Assembly (NCBI RefSeq): GCF_000614585.1
Contig: NZ_BAKX01000005.1
Coordinates: forward strand, 62,001 to 126,000
Source: Porphyromonas gingivicanis JCM 15907
GTDB lineage: Bacteria; Bacteroidota; Bacteroidia; Bacteroidales; Porphyromonadaceae
DNA: 64,000 nucleotides
Direction: 5' to 3'
The translations under genes and the position numbers were made by a program. Below the pieces are notes generated by a model. It was not told the DNA's origin. It did no database searches and saw only the letters and a program-made list of their open reading frames with translations. Shown piece by piece: positions 30,550 to 38,127 of this stretch; position 1 is the first letter of the stretch; each line of letters begins with the position of its first letter.

Positions 30550-31170
30550 AAACAGATAGAAGAGATTTCGGAGTTTCGCTCCTCTCCCGAACTTATTGAA
30601 AAGCTCCACAAACACAGTATCGCCAAGAGCTATGAAGCGGGTAGCGTTATCCTCAATGAAAATGCACATATCCGCTTTATCCCAATAGTGGTCAAAGGGG
30701 TGATGAAAGTATTCCGTACCGAAGAAGATGGCAGAGAGATTTTACTCTACTACATTAAAGCAGGCGAGAGTTGCATTATGTCCTTTTTGGGTGGATTACA
30801 CAATGAAACCAGTAAAGTGCGCGTAGAAATCGAAGAAGATGCCGAAATACTTTTCCTTCCCGTCGATAAAGCATCGCTCTTTATGAAAGAGCATCCTGAG
30901 TGGGTAAACTATATCTTTCGATCGTATCACAAAAGGTTTGAAGAACTATTAGAAACCATCAACGCCATAGCCTTTAAGAAAATGGACGAAAGGCTCTTGG
31001 TACTCATCCAAAAGAAGGCTGAACTCATCGAAAACAACACCATCGTTATAACGCACGAACAGCTCGCCAGTGAGTTAGGCACTGCCAGAGCCGTTGTATC
31101 ACGCTTGCTCAAACAACTCGAAGAGGCGGGGATAGTACGCTTAGGGCGCAATAAAATCACTCTTATGTAA
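30547..31170 (+). CDS. Crp/Fnr family regulator of the sulfide locus
   Basis: 207 aa. The cNMP-binding-like barrel covers about residues 20-120, with SYEAGSVILNENAHIRFIPI and VFRTEEDGREILLYYIKAGE. It contains a single cysteine in GESCIMSFLGG at a position near the effector pocket. The C-terminal winged HTH is ITHEQLASELGTARAVVSRLLKQLEEAG. It is immediately followed by a TSUP transporter, a CstB-like enzyme and a rhodanese. From context I infer that it senses sulfide, persulfide or redox state, perhaps through that Cys. A matching 23-bp motif at two downstream promoters is the likely binding site. Confidence 0.88.
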   Translation: MKQIEEISEFRSSPELIEKLHKHSIAKSYEAGSVILNENAHIRFIPIVVKGVMKVFRTEEDGREILLYYIKAGESCIMSFLGGLHNETSKVRVEIEEDAEILFLPVDKASLFMKEHPEWVNYIFRSYHKRFEELLETINAIAFKKMDERLLVLIQKKAELIENNTIVITHEQLASELGTARAVVSRLLKQLEEAGIVRLGRNKITLM

Positions 31171-31184
31171 CCAAAGTAGCAGTA
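31162..31184 (+). promoter_or_regulatory. Candidate Crp/Fnr activator site for the TSUP transporter
   Basis: The 23-bp motif starts CTTATGTAACCAAAGTA and ends with GCAGTA. It overlaps the regulator stop codon and lies exactly 18 nt upstream of the GACCTTTG -7 element (31203-31210), centred near -42. A 19-of-23 match occurs at 32230-32252 with the same spacing. Confidence 0.55.
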
Positions 31185-31236
31185 TAAAGCTCTCTCTATA
31201 GCGACCTTTGCTCTGTTGATTGAAAATAGAGACTTT

Positions 31237-32040
31237 ATGCATATCGTTGGTTACTTAGCATCTGTTTTAATAGGCCTGTCGCTCGGAATTATCGGTGGTG
31301 GGGGGAGCATTCTTACCGTACCTGTATTGGTTTATTTATTGGGGGTAGACCCTTTGCTCGGCACTGCTTATTCTCTCTTTATCGTTGGCATAACAAGTGC
31401 AGTAGGGAGTTACTCCTATTTTCGTCAATCATGGGTGGACCTCCCCACGGTGCTACTCTTCGGACCTCCCTCTATCCTCGCAGTGTTTCTTACCAGAGCC
31501 TATTTAGTGCCAGCCATTCCGCCCACTATTCTAACTATTGGTAATCTTACCATAGATCGGAGTATGCTGTTGATGCTACTCTTTGCCGTACTGATGTTGC
31601 TGGCCTCTATCAGTATGATAAAGCCTTCTAAGGAAAGCGATAAAAAAACAGCTACGACCTTACAAACCTCCAAGGGGAGATACCTTTTTATCTTTTTAGA
31701 GGGAGCTATTGTGGGCACGCTTACAGGTCTGGTAGGGGCAGGTGGCGGTTTTCTTATTATTCCAGCATTAGTACTCTTCGGTGGGCTTTCTATGAAGAAA
31801 GCTATCGGCACTTCTCTCGTAATTATAGCTGCTAAATCTCTCTTGGGATTCTTGGGCGAACAAAACCTTGCCAACCTTGATTGGCAATTACTCCTGACGG
31901 TAACTACGCTCTCTATGGTTGGTATTTTAATCGGCACTCGACTTTCGCAGTACCTCGATGGAGAGAAGCTCAAGCCAGTTTTCGGCTGGTTTGTCTTCGT
32001 TATGGGAGTTTACATCATTTTCAAAGAGATATTCCTATAA
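31237..32040 (+). CDS. TSUP (TauE/SafE) family sulfite or sulfur-compound transporter
   Basis: 267 aa from the ATG at 31237 (an upstream TTG at 31216 lies too close to the predicted transcription start). It has eight or so TM helices in two repeats, each starting with the family motif: GLSLGIIGGGGSILTVPVLV in the first half and GTLTGLVGAGGGFLIIPALV in the second. The repeat glycines and the KAIGTSLVIIAAKS segment are typical. It probably exports sulfite or thiosulfate, or imports/exports related anions, in line with the neighbouring persulfide enzymes. Confidence 0.9.
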   Translation: MHIVGYLASVLIGLSLGIIGGGGSILTVPVLVYLLGVDPLLGTAYSLFIVGITSAVGSYSYFRQSWVDLPTVLLFGPPSILAVFLTRAYLVPAIPPTILTIGNLTIDRSMLLMLLFAVLMLLASISMIKPSKESDKKTATTLQTSKGRYLFIFLEGAIVGTLTGLVGAGGGFLIIPALVLFGGLSMKKAIGTSLVIIAAKSLLGFLGEQNLANLDWQLLLTVTTLSMVGILIGTRLSQYLDGEKLKPVFGWFVFVMGVYIIFKEIFL

Positions 32041-32087
32041 ACACCACTCCCAAGGGTATTACAAAAAGTCTACGATTAGAGAGAAAG

Positions 32088-32172
32088 CAGAGGGTTAATG
32101 CTTTGGGTTGAAACCCTCTGTACAAACTTGCAAAAGGATTAAGGGTTAGCCTCAAAAGGTATAACCCTTTTT
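32088..32172 (+). repeat. Dispersed intergenic element, copy D, with a terminator-like hairpin
   Basis: It contains GAGGGTTAATGCTTTGGGTT and CTCAAAAGGTATAACCC, the same modules as at the other sites. Two inverted repeats occur: CAGAGGGTT/AAACCCTCTG (32088-32120), and a perfect 8-bp stem AAGGGTTA/TAACCCTT (32141-32169) followed by a run of T. Here the element could end transcription of the transporter gene. Confidence 0.55.
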
Positions 32173-32229
32173 TATTCAAAATACAGAGGAACATAACAAC
32201 ATAAAAGAAAGAAAATTGCAGATACTACG

Positions 32230-32252
32230 CTTATGTGACTAAAGTAACTGTA
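32230..32252 (+). promoter_or_regulatory. Candidate Crp/Fnr activator site for the CstB-like gene
   Basis: The motif starts CTTATGTGACTAAAGTA and ends with ACTGTA. It lies exactly 18 nt upstream of the CATCTTTG -7-like element (32271-32278). Its centre falls near -42 from the likely start, the class II activator position. The core GTGACTAAAGTAAC is a near-palindrome. Confidence 0.58.
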
Positions 32253-32288
32253 CGAGATGAAAAATAGCCTCATCTTTGTCTCTGTAAA

Positions 32289-33727
32289 ATGAACGCTAAT
32301 GCAAGCCATAGTATGAAAATAGAACAGATTTACACAGGTTGCCTTGCTCAAGGTGCCTATTATATCGTATCGAAAGGAGAGGCAGCTATCATAGACCCTC
32401 TACGTGAGATTGGACCCTATGTAGAGCGTCTCCAACGAGATGGTGTACAACTCAAATATATCTTAGAGACTCATTTCCATGCCGACTTTGTGAGCGGGCA
32501 CCTCGATTTGAGTCGTGCCACAGGAGCTCAGATTATCTATGGACCCACAGCTCAACCACAATTTGATGCGATTGTAGCAGAAGATAACCAAACCTTTCCC
32601 TTAGGAGCAGTGCAGATAAAAGTACTCCACACCCCTGGGCACACGTTGGAAAGTTCCTGTTTCCTTCTCATTGATGAAGAGGGTAAAGAGACTGCTCTCT
32701 TTAGTGGAGATACGCTTTTCTTAGGCGATGTGGGTCGCCCCGACTTGGCACAAAAGGCGGCTAATATGACACAAGAGGAATTGGCGGGTTTACTTTACGA
32801 TAGCTATACAACAAAATACTTCCTCTTTCGGATGAAATCATCGTATATCCCGCCCATGGAGCAGGTTCGGCTTGTGGCAAAAATATGATGCAAGAGACGA
32901 TAGATAGCCTTGGTAATCAGAAAAAGGTTAATTATGCTCTGAACCAACCTTCCAAGGAAGCCTTCATCGATTCTGTAACGGAGGGGTTACTTCCTCCGCC
33001 GGGGTATTTCGGAGGCAATGTAGCGATGAACAAACAGGGGTATGATAGCTTTGAAAATGTCTTAGAGCGAGGGCTCTCGGCTCTATCTCCCAATGACTTT
33101 GAAACTCTTGCAGAGAGTGCTGGTGCTCTCGTTTTAGACACAAGAGCTGCAGGGGAGTTTGCCCAAGGATTTATCCCCCGCTCCATAAACATCGGTCTTG
33201 ATGGAGATTTTGCCCCTTGGGTGGGGGCTATGATTGTAGATGTTAAGCAGCCCCTACTACTCGTTACAGAGCCAGGCAAGGAAGAGGATGCCATTACGCG
33301 CTTAAGTCGTGTAGGTTTTGACCATGTTTTGGGCTATTTACAGGGAGGGTTTGAGGTATGGAGAGCCTCCGGTAAAGAAGTAGACCATGTAGAGCGCATC
33401 TCGGCAGAGCAGTTAGCAGAGCGTTTCCCTCTCAAAGAAAGCATCGTAATTGATGTTCGCAAGGAGAATGAATATGCTGCCGAGCACGTGGAAGACGCCT
33501 ACAGTCGTCCGCTGGCTTACATCAATGAGTGGATACAGAAACTCCCTAAAGAGCAACACTTCTACCTGCACTGTGCAGGAGGCTATCGTAGTATGATTGC
33601 CGCAAGTATCCTTTTGGCACGAGGTTATCGTAACTTCACAGACGTAGAGGGAGGCTTCGCAAGCATTGCACAAACCTCAATTCCTAAAACAGATTTTGTA
33701 TGTCCCAGCAAAGTATCAAAAAAATAA
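32289..33727 (+). CDS. CstB-like persulfide dioxygenase with pseudo-rhodanese and rhodanese domains (apparent frameshift)
   Basis: The order of parts matches CstB-type enzymes. The N-terminal metallo-beta-lactamase-fold persulfide dioxygenase (about residues 8-240) has ETHFHADFVSGHLDLS and LHTPGHTLESSCFL. A first rhodanese-like domain around residues 280-370 lacks the catalytic Cys. A second rhodanese at the C-terminus has the active loop HCAGGYRS. The frame breaks at 32813-32816, where A4 should be A5; the restored frame reads KILPLSDEIIVYPAHGAGSACGKN. The corrected length is 479 aa. The start is the ATG at 32289 or the more conserved-looking ATG at 32313 (MKIEQIYTGCLAQGAYYI). It should oxidise persulfides and yield thiosulfate in the cytoplasm. 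Confidence 0.9.
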
Positions 33728-34083
33728 TTTCATATTCAATACCAGTAATCATTATACTCGTTATGTTCGGATTATTCAAAAACCTTTTCTCTCAGACTGA
33801 CGATAAAGCCTTGGCAGAAGCTATACGCGAAGGAGCATTCCTTGTAGATGTGCGTACTCCAGGAGAGTTTGCTTCGGGTAGTGTCAAAGGCGCAGTAAAC
33901 ATTCCCTTAGACCAAATCGAAAGACGGATTGACGAATTCAAAGAGAAGAAAACCATCATCGTATTTTGTCGCAGTGGCGGTAGAAGCAGTCAGTCTAAGA
34001 GCATTCTTGAGCGTCATGGCTTTACCAACGTCCTCAATGGGGGTACATGGGACCACGTAGCTTCACTAAAAGAAAATTTATAA
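33700..34083 (+). CDS. Membrane-anchored rhodanese
   Basis: 127 aa. One N-terminal TM helix (IISYSIPVIIILVMFGLF) is followed by a single rhodanese domain: GAFLVDVRTPGEFASGSVKG, NIPLDQIERRIDEFK and the active-site loop VFCRSGGRSSQS with catalytic Cys. It overlaps the end of the CstB-like gene by 28 bp in another frame, so it is translationally coupled to it. It is predicted to carry or pass sulfane sulfur at the membrane. Confidence 0.9.
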   Translation: MSQQSIKKIISYSIPVIIILVMFGLFKNLFSQTDDKALAEAIREGAFLVDVRTPGEFASGSVKGAVNIPLDQIERRIDEFKEKKTIIVFCRSGGRSSQSKSILERHGFTNVLNGGTWDHVASLKENL

Positions 34084-34104
34084 AAGGGTATTTTTAAGCT
34101 TCAA

Positions 34105-34149
34105 AAACCACCTTTAGAGCTTCGACTTCTAAGGGTGGTTTCTTTTTTT
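34105..34149 (+). terminator. Rho-independent terminator of the sulfide locus
   Basis: AAACCACC and GGTGGTTT pair, and the stem extends with CTT-type pairs. A TCTTTTTTT tract follows. It ends the rhodanese operon. Confidence 0.85.
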
Positions 34150-34346
34150 ACTGTTGGACGGCATGATGATTACAGCTTGCTACGAAGCTTTGCAAAAAGT
34201 CGGTATAGAGGTTCCCATTGTATGAAATAAGAACATAGTTTGGCGATACCGAGAGACAAGGAGAGGTATTAGAAGACGTTGAGGCGGAGAACGAGAGGAT
34301 TTTCTTACCTTTGTCTGTACGATTAGATATATAATATAGATAGTGT

Positions 34347-35339
34347 ATGGAACGTGTAGTCAGTGGGATACGCCCTACGGGTAATTTGCATTTGGGTAAC
34401 TACTTTGGAGCTGTTCGAGGTTTTATTGAGATGCAGCATAACTATGACAGCTTCTTCTTTATTGCAGACTGGCACTCCCTTACCACCCACCCACGTCCCG
34501 AAGATATTGTTCGCAGTACACAGACCATACTGGCAGAATACCTTGCTTGTGGCTTAGACCCCGAGGTCTCTACCATTTATAGACAGAGCGATGTCCCCGA
34601 GGTGCTTGAGCTTTATCTCTACCTAAATATGAATGCTTATTTGGGAGAACTGGAGCGTACTACTTCTTTCAAAGAAAAAGCCCGTAAGCAACCCGATAAT
34701 GTAAACGCGGGACTACTTACCTACCCAACTCTTATGGCGGCCGATATACTCTTACATAGAGCTGTACGAGTACCCGTAGGTAAAGACCAAGAGCAAAACA
34801 TGGAAATGGCTCGCAAGTTTGCTCGTCGATTCAATACAATCTACCAAACCGAATATTTTACCGAGCCACAATCTTGGGCCTTGGGAGAGAAAGCCATCAA
34901 GATACCAGGGCTTGACGGCTCTGGAAAGATGGGCAAGAGCGAGGGTAATGCTATATACTTAGTAGACGATGAGAAAACATTGACTAAAAAGGTGATGCGT
35001 GCCGTTACGGATAGCGGACCAACGGAACCTAATAGTATGATGCCCGAAGCCATTCAAAACCTTTTTACTCTGTTACAAATAGCCTCTTCGGAAGAAGTGT
35101 ACAACCACTTTTTAACTGCCTATAATGATTGTTCTATCCGTTACGGAGACCTCAAAAAGCAGTTAGCAGCAGACTTAGTCGCTTTTTGTGCTCCCATTAG
35201 AGAGCGTATTTTAGAGATTGAAAAAGACCAAATACTCTTGGATAGAGTGGCTCGACAAGGAGCAGAAAAAGCTCGTGAAAGTGCTCGTAAAACCATCTGC
35301 GAGGTGCGTCAAATCATCGGGTTTAAACCTTTGAACTAA
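34347..35339 (+). CDS. trpS: Tryptophanyl-tRNA synthetase
   Basis: Class I synthetase charging tRNA-Trp. RPTGNLHLGNYFGAVRGF carries the HIGH-like motif (HLGN), and the KMSKS-like loop is GKMGKSEGNAIY. ADILLHRAVRVPVGKDQEQN lies between. 330 aa, normal and intact. A TACCTTTG -7 element lies at 34316-34323, giving a leader of about 20 nt. Confidence 0.97.
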   Translation: MERVVSGIRPTGNLHLGNYFGAVRGFIEMQHNYDSFFFIADWHSLTTHPRPEDIVRSTQTILAEYLACGLDPEVSTIYRQSDVPEVLELYLYLNMNAYLGELERTTSFKEKARKQPDNVNAGLLTYPTLMAADILLHRAVRVPVGKDQEQNMEMARKFARRFNTIYQTEYFTEPQSWALGEKAIKIPGLDGSGKMGKSEGNAIYLVDDEKTLTKKVMRAVTDSGPTEPNSMMPEAIQNLFTLLQIASSEEVYNHFLTAYNDCSIRYGDLKKQLAADLVAFCAPIRERILEIEKDQILLDRVARQGAEKARESARKTICEVRQIIGFKPLN

Positions 35340-35373
35340 ATCATCTTTTTGAAACAATAATTATATTAGATAT

Positions 35374-35784
35374 ATGGAAATTCAAGGAAGAATTATTTTC
35401 GTTGCCCCCGAGGTGGGTGGTACGAGTAAAGCTGGTAATCAGTGGCGTAAACAGGAATATGTATTGGAAACGTTAGGACAGTATCCTAAAAAGATTTGTT
35501 TCTCGCTCTGGGGCGATCGCATCGACCAATTCAGTATTCAAGAGGGAGAAGACCTTACCGTACAAATAGACCTCGAAAGTCGTGAGTTCAATGGAAGATG
35601 GTATACCGAAGTACGTGCATGGAATGTAGCTCGTGGGTTTAATTCTATGGAACAGCCACAAGCACCAGCTATAAACAATGACTACCTTAATCCTAATATA
35701 GGAGCACCTTCGTTCTCTGCAGCACCCCAAACTACAGCCACAGAGTTTTCAGCTTCTACCGAAGGAGACGACCTACCATTTTAA
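35374..35784 (+). CDS. DUF3127 family protein, OB-fold-like with an SSB-like acidic tail
   Basis: 136 aa. The N-terminal domain (GRIIFVAPEVGGTSKAGNQW, RKQEYVLETLGQYPKKICFSL, WGDRIDQFSIQEGEDLTVQI) matches the small Bacteroidota DUF3127 family, predicted to adopt a single-strand-binding-like OB fold. A disordered Pro/Ala/Asn-rich linker leads to the C-terminal tip GDDLPF. This resembles the acidic, Phe-terminated tip by which SSB proteins recruit repair enzymes. It follows trpS by 34 bp. Confidence 0.85.
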   Translation: MEIQGRIIFVAPEVGGTSKAGNQWRKQEYVLETLGQYPKKICFSLWGDRIDQFSIQEGEDLTVQIDLESREFNGRWYTEVRAWNVARGFNSMEQPQAPAINNDYLNPNIGAPSFSAAPQTTATEFSASTEGDDLPF

Positions 35785-35815
35785 GTAAACCTAACGGCAC
35801 CACTATTCGTAGTAG

Positions 35816-36292
35816 ATGCAAATTCGATTGCTCGTAGTAGGACCTGTCCAGGAGCGCAATTTAGACGCTCTCATTGAGGGGTATACCCAGCGCATAGGAC
35901 ACTATCTGCCCTTTTCGATAGAAACTATCCCAGATATTACTCCTGTTGCTCTCCGCAAAGACCCTGAACGACTAAAGGTTTTAGAGGGAGAGCAGATACT
36001 GAAACGACTTAAAGCAGGAGAGGAGGTATTACTCTTAGACGAAAGAGGTAAGGAGCCTACCAGTCGAGAATTGGCGAATTTGTTACAAAAGAAAATGCTT
36101 TCGGGTATCAAACGTTGGACGTGGATTATAGGAGGAGCTTATGGTTTTTCTGAAGCTGTATATGCTCGTGTGCCGACACGTATATCGCTAAGTAAGCTCA
36201 CCCTAACTCATACTATGGTACGGCTACTTGCTACCGAACAGCTCTACCGAGCCTTCACGATTTTGAACAACGAACCCTATCATCACGACTAA
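35816..36292 (+). CDS. rlmH: 23S rRNA (pseudouridine1915-N3)-methyltransferase
   Basis: SPOUT-class methyltransferase that modifies pseudouridine 1915 in helix 69 of 23S rRNA. 158 aa is the usual size. The knot region is present: LLLDERGKEPTSRELANLLQ, WTWIIGGAYGFSEAVYARVP and ISLSKLTLTHTMVRLLATEQ, then LYRAFTILNNEPYHHD at the C-terminus, the family's signature end. Intact. Confidence 0.97.
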   Translation: MQIRLLVVGPVQERNLDALIEGYTQRIGHYLPFSIETIPDITPVALRKDPERLKVLEGEQILKRLKAGEEVLLLDERGKEPTSRELANLLQKKMLSGIKRWTWIIGGAYGFSEAVYARVPTRISLSKLTLTHTMVRLLATEQLYRAFTILNNEPYHHD

Positions 36293-36324
36293 AAGTCTAA
36301 AAAGCGAACCTTTTCTCTACGAAA

Positions 36325-36681
36325 ATGGAAAGCCAAAGAAGCCCAGAGTGGATGAATTATTTGGAAGAAGCTGACATCGCCATAACGATTTGCGACAGAG
36401 AGGGCAAGATTTTAGAGATGAACCAACAGTCCAAGGCAGTTAATCAAAAACCTGGACAGGAGTTGGTGGGTCAAAACATCTTAGACTGTCATCCAGAACC
36501 TGCTCGCTCTCTCTTGGTACACCTTATGGAACACCAAGAGAAACATGTGTACACCATAGAAAAGAAAGGTAAGAAGAAGCTCATCTACCAAATACCTTGG
36601 TACAAAGATGGCGTTTATATGGGCTTTGCAGAACTCTCTATGGTTATCCCTTTTGAAATGGAGCATAAGATACGCGGTTAA
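36325..36681 (+). CDS. Small PAS-like domain protein
   Basis: 118 aa forming a single PAS-type fold: DIAITICDREGKILEMNQQS, then VGQNILDCHPEPARSLLVHL, and IYQIPWYKDGVYMGFAELSM as the last strands. No effector domain is attached, so it may bind a ligand or partner in trans. The closing FAELSMVIPFEMEHKIRG and the DCHPEPAR block resemble stand-alone PAS/DUF438-like sensors, some of which bind haem (the His is seen; haem binding is inference). It lies 32 bp after rlmH. Confidence 0.8.
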   Translation: MESQRSPEWMNYLEEADIAITICDREGKILEMNQQSKAVNQKPGQELVGQNILDCHPEPARSLLVHLMEHQEKHVYTIEKKGKKKLIYQIPWYKDGVYMGFAELSMVIPFEMEHKIRG

Positions 36682-36688
36682 AAGCGAA

Positions 36689-36946
36689 ATGAAAACAAAC
36701 CCTCGAGAGCCTCGAAATAAAAAAGCCGCACTTCGCCGTATTCGATGGAGTGTGTTGGTTTTGGAGCTTTGGGGACTTTTGGTGGCAGGTTACGTCTTTC
36801 TGGTTAAAAAGTTGCCCTTTACTATGGAAAGAGGTATGCAACTTGGTGTCTCTCTTTTACTACCTCTACTGCTCTACTATATATACGTCAAGCGCTGGCA
36901 GATACGCTCCTCTAACTTTCAATCGAAAGAGGAAGACGAAGAGTAA
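36689..36946 (+). CDS. Small membrane protein of unknown function
   Basis: 85 aa from the ATG at 36689, close behind the PAS-like gene. A basic N-terminus (REPRNKKAALRRIRW) is followed by two TM helices (VLVLELWGLLVAGYVFLV and GVSLLLPLLLYYIYV), then a charged tail ending EEDEE. The arrangement suggests an inner-membrane hairpin with both ends inside. It is likely co-transcribed with the PAS-like gene. No family recognised. Confidence 0.7.
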   Translation: MKTNPREPRNKKAALRRIRWSVLVLELWGLLVAGYVFLVKKLPFTMERGMQLGVSLLLPLLLYYIYVKRWQIRSSNFQSKEEDEE

Positions 36947-36973
36947 TTTTATCAGATAAATAAAGATTGCTAT

Positions 36974-37934
36974 ATGGACTCCATAGCCCTATACCCTCTT
37001 AGCTTTACGCCTATCTTTCGCCCTGTCCTTTGGGGAGGGACAAGGCTTATGGGGTATAAGCTACGCCAACAGCGATCAACCCATAGGAGAGAGTTGGGAG
37101 ATATCACCCCTTGAAGAGCATCTCTCCGTAGTAGAGAGTGGACCTCTCCAGGGACTGACGCTCCAAGAACTGATGCAGACTTATGGAGAAGGGATACTGG
37201 GACGCCAAGATTATCGACGCTATGGAACGCACTTCCCTCTCCTTATTAAGCTAATCAATGCCGAACAAGACCTTTCAGTACAGGTGCACCCCGACCGAGT
37301 ATTGCCCAAAAGTGAGATGTGGTATATACTGGGTACTTCGGGAGAGGCTCGCATCTCCGCTGGGTTTCAAGAGGGAGTAACGAAAGATAGCTATCTCTCT
37401 GCTATCAACGACCATCGAGTTTCCGAGCTATTACATTATGATACTATCAATGCGGGCGACCTTTTCTACATCCCAGCAGGACGTATTCATACCATAGGTG
37501 CAGGTTCTTTCCTCTTTGAAGTGCAGCAACCCTCCGATACGACCTTCCGCATATTTGATTACCAGCGAAGAGACCAAAAAGGAGAACTGCGTCCTCTACA
37601 CTTACAACAAGCCTTAGAGGTACTCGACTTCACAGCCTCACCTCCCTATAAAGCAACGTATCACGAGGAGCATGATAGCCTCAATACGCTCCTCTCGACC
37701 CCTCATTTCGTTTTCAGTACTTTGAGACTCAATAAACCTTATATATTTACTCCTCCAAAAGGCGAAGAATGTGCTGTCTTTTTTATAGCCGAAGGTTCCA
37801 TCGAAGTAGAAGATCTCTTTGGACAGAGGGTTCTCGTTGAACAAGGGCATAGTGTGTTGCTTCCAGCCCAGTTGATGCCTCTTACAATAATTCCTTCTTC
37901 CAAAAGCAAGATATTAGTCGTAACGTTGCCTTGA
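36974..37934 (+). CDS. manA: Class I mannose-6-phosphate isomerase (apparent frameshift)
   Basis: Zinc enzyme converting fructose-6-phosphate and mannose-6-phosphate, feeding GDP-mannose/fucose and glycan synthesis. The ATG at 36974 opens a recognisable N-terminus (FRPVLWGGTRLMGYK). The frame breaks at about 37052-37060, and IGESWEISPLEEH follows in another frame. The core has LLIKLINAEQDLSVQVHPD (zinc-ligand region), GDLFYIPAGRIHTIGAGSFL and FEVQQPSDTTFRIFDYQRR. The frame change needs either two missing bases (giving GYKGISYANSDQP) or one extra base, unlike the other breaks in this window. The corrected length is about 320 aa. Confidence 0.9.
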
Positions 37935-37995
37935 CTTCGCAAGAGAAGCGCGTAGTACGAACATAAATCTCTTTTTCTGAATTACATATAAAGAA

Positions 37996-38035
37996 AAAGC
38001 TGGTCAGTCTTATCGACTAACCAGCTTTACATTTT
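37996..38035. terminator. Bidirectional terminator between manA and tRNA-Leu
   Basis: AAAGCTGGT and ACCAGCTTT form a 9-bp stem. T-tracts follow on both strands (ATTTTTATTTTTG on +, TTTTTCTTT on -), so it can end both convergent transcripts. Confidence 0.8.
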
Positions 38036-38043
38036 TATTTTTG

Positions 38044-38127
38044 TGCCCAGAGCCGGGATCGAACCGGCACGAGTGTTACCTCATTGGTGTTTGAGACCAA
38101 CGCGTCTACCAATTCCGCCATCTGGGC
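38044..38127 (-). tRNA. tRNA-Leu (anticodon CAA)
   Basis: Class II tRNA with a long variable arm. The acceptor pairs GCCCAGA with TCTGGGC. The anticodon loop CTCAAAC is closed by TTGGT/ACCAA and gives CAA. The variable arm is TGAGGTAACACTCG-like and the T arm holds GGTTCGATCC. Upstream on the minus strand a TACTTTCG element with a TTG 20 nt before it may be the promoter. Confidence 0.95.
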
